In this document: positions 5,478-5,893 of the stretch, piece by piece
How positions within the stretch are numbered: the first letter of the stretch is position 1
Layout: each line of letters opens with the position of its first letter
Assembly: GCA_025965295.1 (NCBI GenBank)
Contig: JAOPXF010000133.1
Coordinates: 1 to 5,893 of the forward strand
Length of the DNA stretch: 5,893 nucleotides
Direction of reading: 5' to 3'
Source: Nocardioides sp.
GTDB lineage: Bacteria > Actinomycetota > Actinomycetes > Propionibacteriales > Nocardioidaceae
Translations under genes and position numbers: made by a program
The notes under the pieces: generated by a model
Told to the model about the DNA's origin: nothing
The model's database searches: none
What the model saw: only the letters and a program-made list of their open reading frames with translations

Positions 5478-5583
5478 GGAGCCGGCGCCCTCCACTCCAG
5501 CCGTCCGGGACGCCCGTGGCCCGGGCTGCGTCGTGCGTGACGCCGCGTCGCGGGCTCCGTCCCGGATGGAGGGCACCGGCTCC
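5478..5583. terminator. Long imperfect stem-loop between convergent genes, possible bidirectional terminator
   Basis: Outer arms 5478-5494 and 5567-5583 are complementary at 16 of 17 positions, with C5486 opposite A5575. After a nine-base left bulge, inner arms 5504-5512 and 5558-5566 pair perfectly over nine bases. CCCG (5513-5516) can pair with CGGG (5551-5554), and GCGTC/GACGC (5528-5532, 5539-5543) forms an apical hairpin. The structure fills most of the 132-bp gap between two genes that end toward each other, so a two-way transcription end is the natural reading. There is no U-run on either side, and it is much larger than a standard intrinsic terminator. It could also be a dispersed palindromic repeat. 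Confidence 0.6.
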
Positions 5584-5585
5584 GG

Positions 5586-5893
5586 TCAGGGGCGGCAGAC
5601 CCGGCAGGCGGTCAGGTGGCCGTTGCTCTCACCGACCGGGTGCAGGTCCTCCCGGTGCGCGATCAGCGAGCAGTCGCGGCGGTGCATGGTCGTGCCGTCA
5701 CCGGCCGTGACGGGCATGGCCGCCACGTCGATGCCGTTGTCGCTGCGGGCCGCGGCCCGCGACGTCACGTCGGCCAGCACCAGCAGGGTGTCGGCCAGCC
5801 GCTTGGACGACTCCCGGCCGTCCGCGGCGATCCGCGCGAGCCAGGCCCCGAAGTAGAGGAAGCCGCCCGCAAAGGTCAGCCCGAGTCCGAGCA
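5586..5893 (-). CDS. Membrane protein with Cys/His-containing C-terminal tail (5' end outside window)
   Basis: Only the last 101 codons are visible, read leftward from the window edge to the TGA at 5588-5586; the start lies beyond 5893. The visible part begins with a hydrophobic segment (LGLGLTFAGGFLYFGAWL) that is probably a membrane helix. A charged helical stretch follows (ARIAADGRESSKRLADTLLVLADVTSR), then a hydrophilic tail containing HRRDC, a second His, and CRVCRP at the very end. The set of three cysteines and two histidines could bind zinc, but no family is recognised with certainty. The visible helix-then-charged-tail order suggests a cytoplasmic C-terminus. It converges on the lipoprotein gene, with the long stem-loop between them. 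A GTG at 5780 is in frame, but starting there would lose the in-frame hydrophobic segment, so it is not taken as the start. Confidence 0.75.
   Translation of the reverse strand, partial: LGLGLTFAGGFLYFGAWLARIAADGRESSKRLADTLLVLADVTSRAAARSDNGIDVAAMPVTAGDGTTMHRRDCSLIAHREDLHPVGESNGHLTACRVCRP

Overview
The window is very GC-rich. It carries split actinobacterial-style genes, a SoxR without SoxS, a DUF4032-type kinase-like protein and a Cys-anchored lipoprotein. This points to a high-GC actinobacterium, possibly of the Nocardioidaceae type; the genus is a guess from gene style, not a measured result. Six genes are seen, five complete and one cut by the right edge. No rRNA, tRNA, CRISPR array, insertion sequence or phage gene was recognised.

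Layout. On the minus strand, 28-2380 holds three genes reading leftward: a short-chain dehydrogenase (SDR, 1637-2380), then the N-terminal half (921-1583) and C-terminal half (28-921) of a two-subunit transketolase. The two halves are joined by a one-base TGATG stop/start overlap. On the plus strand, soxR (2558-3001) diverges from the SDR across a 177-bp regulatory region, followed after 20 bp by a DUF4032 protein with a kinase-like fold (3022-4230) and a secreted lipoprotein that looks like a beta-propeller (4311-5453). A membrane protein on the minus strand (5586 to beyond the right edge) converges on the lipoprotein, and a long stem-loop separates them.

How the parts may work together. The clearest regulatory story is SoxR and two SoxR-box-like sites. 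One (1599-1616) sits between the SDR and the transketolase, inside a promoter with the 19-bp spacer of the E. coli soxS promoter and the same placement of the box over the -35 element. The other (2522-2539) lies between soxR and the SDR. This suggests that SoxR, which senses redox-cycling compounds through a [2Fe-2S] cluster, directly controls a transketolase and perhaps the SDR, linking redox stress to sugar-phosphate rearrangement. The SDR upstream region also contains a perfect 24-bp palindrome whose 14-bp core fits the TnnAACnnGTTnnA pattern remembered for KstR, the TetR-family steroid-catabolism repressor, so the SDR may have a second regulator. Both regulatory links are inferences from sequence pattern.

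The transketolase pair is unusually compact (220 + 297 residues) and lacks the segment that normally joins the two domains. The right half of the window (DUF4032 protein, lipoprotein, membrane protein) looks like ordinary, poorly characterised actinobacterial chromosome with no evident link to the redox cluster.
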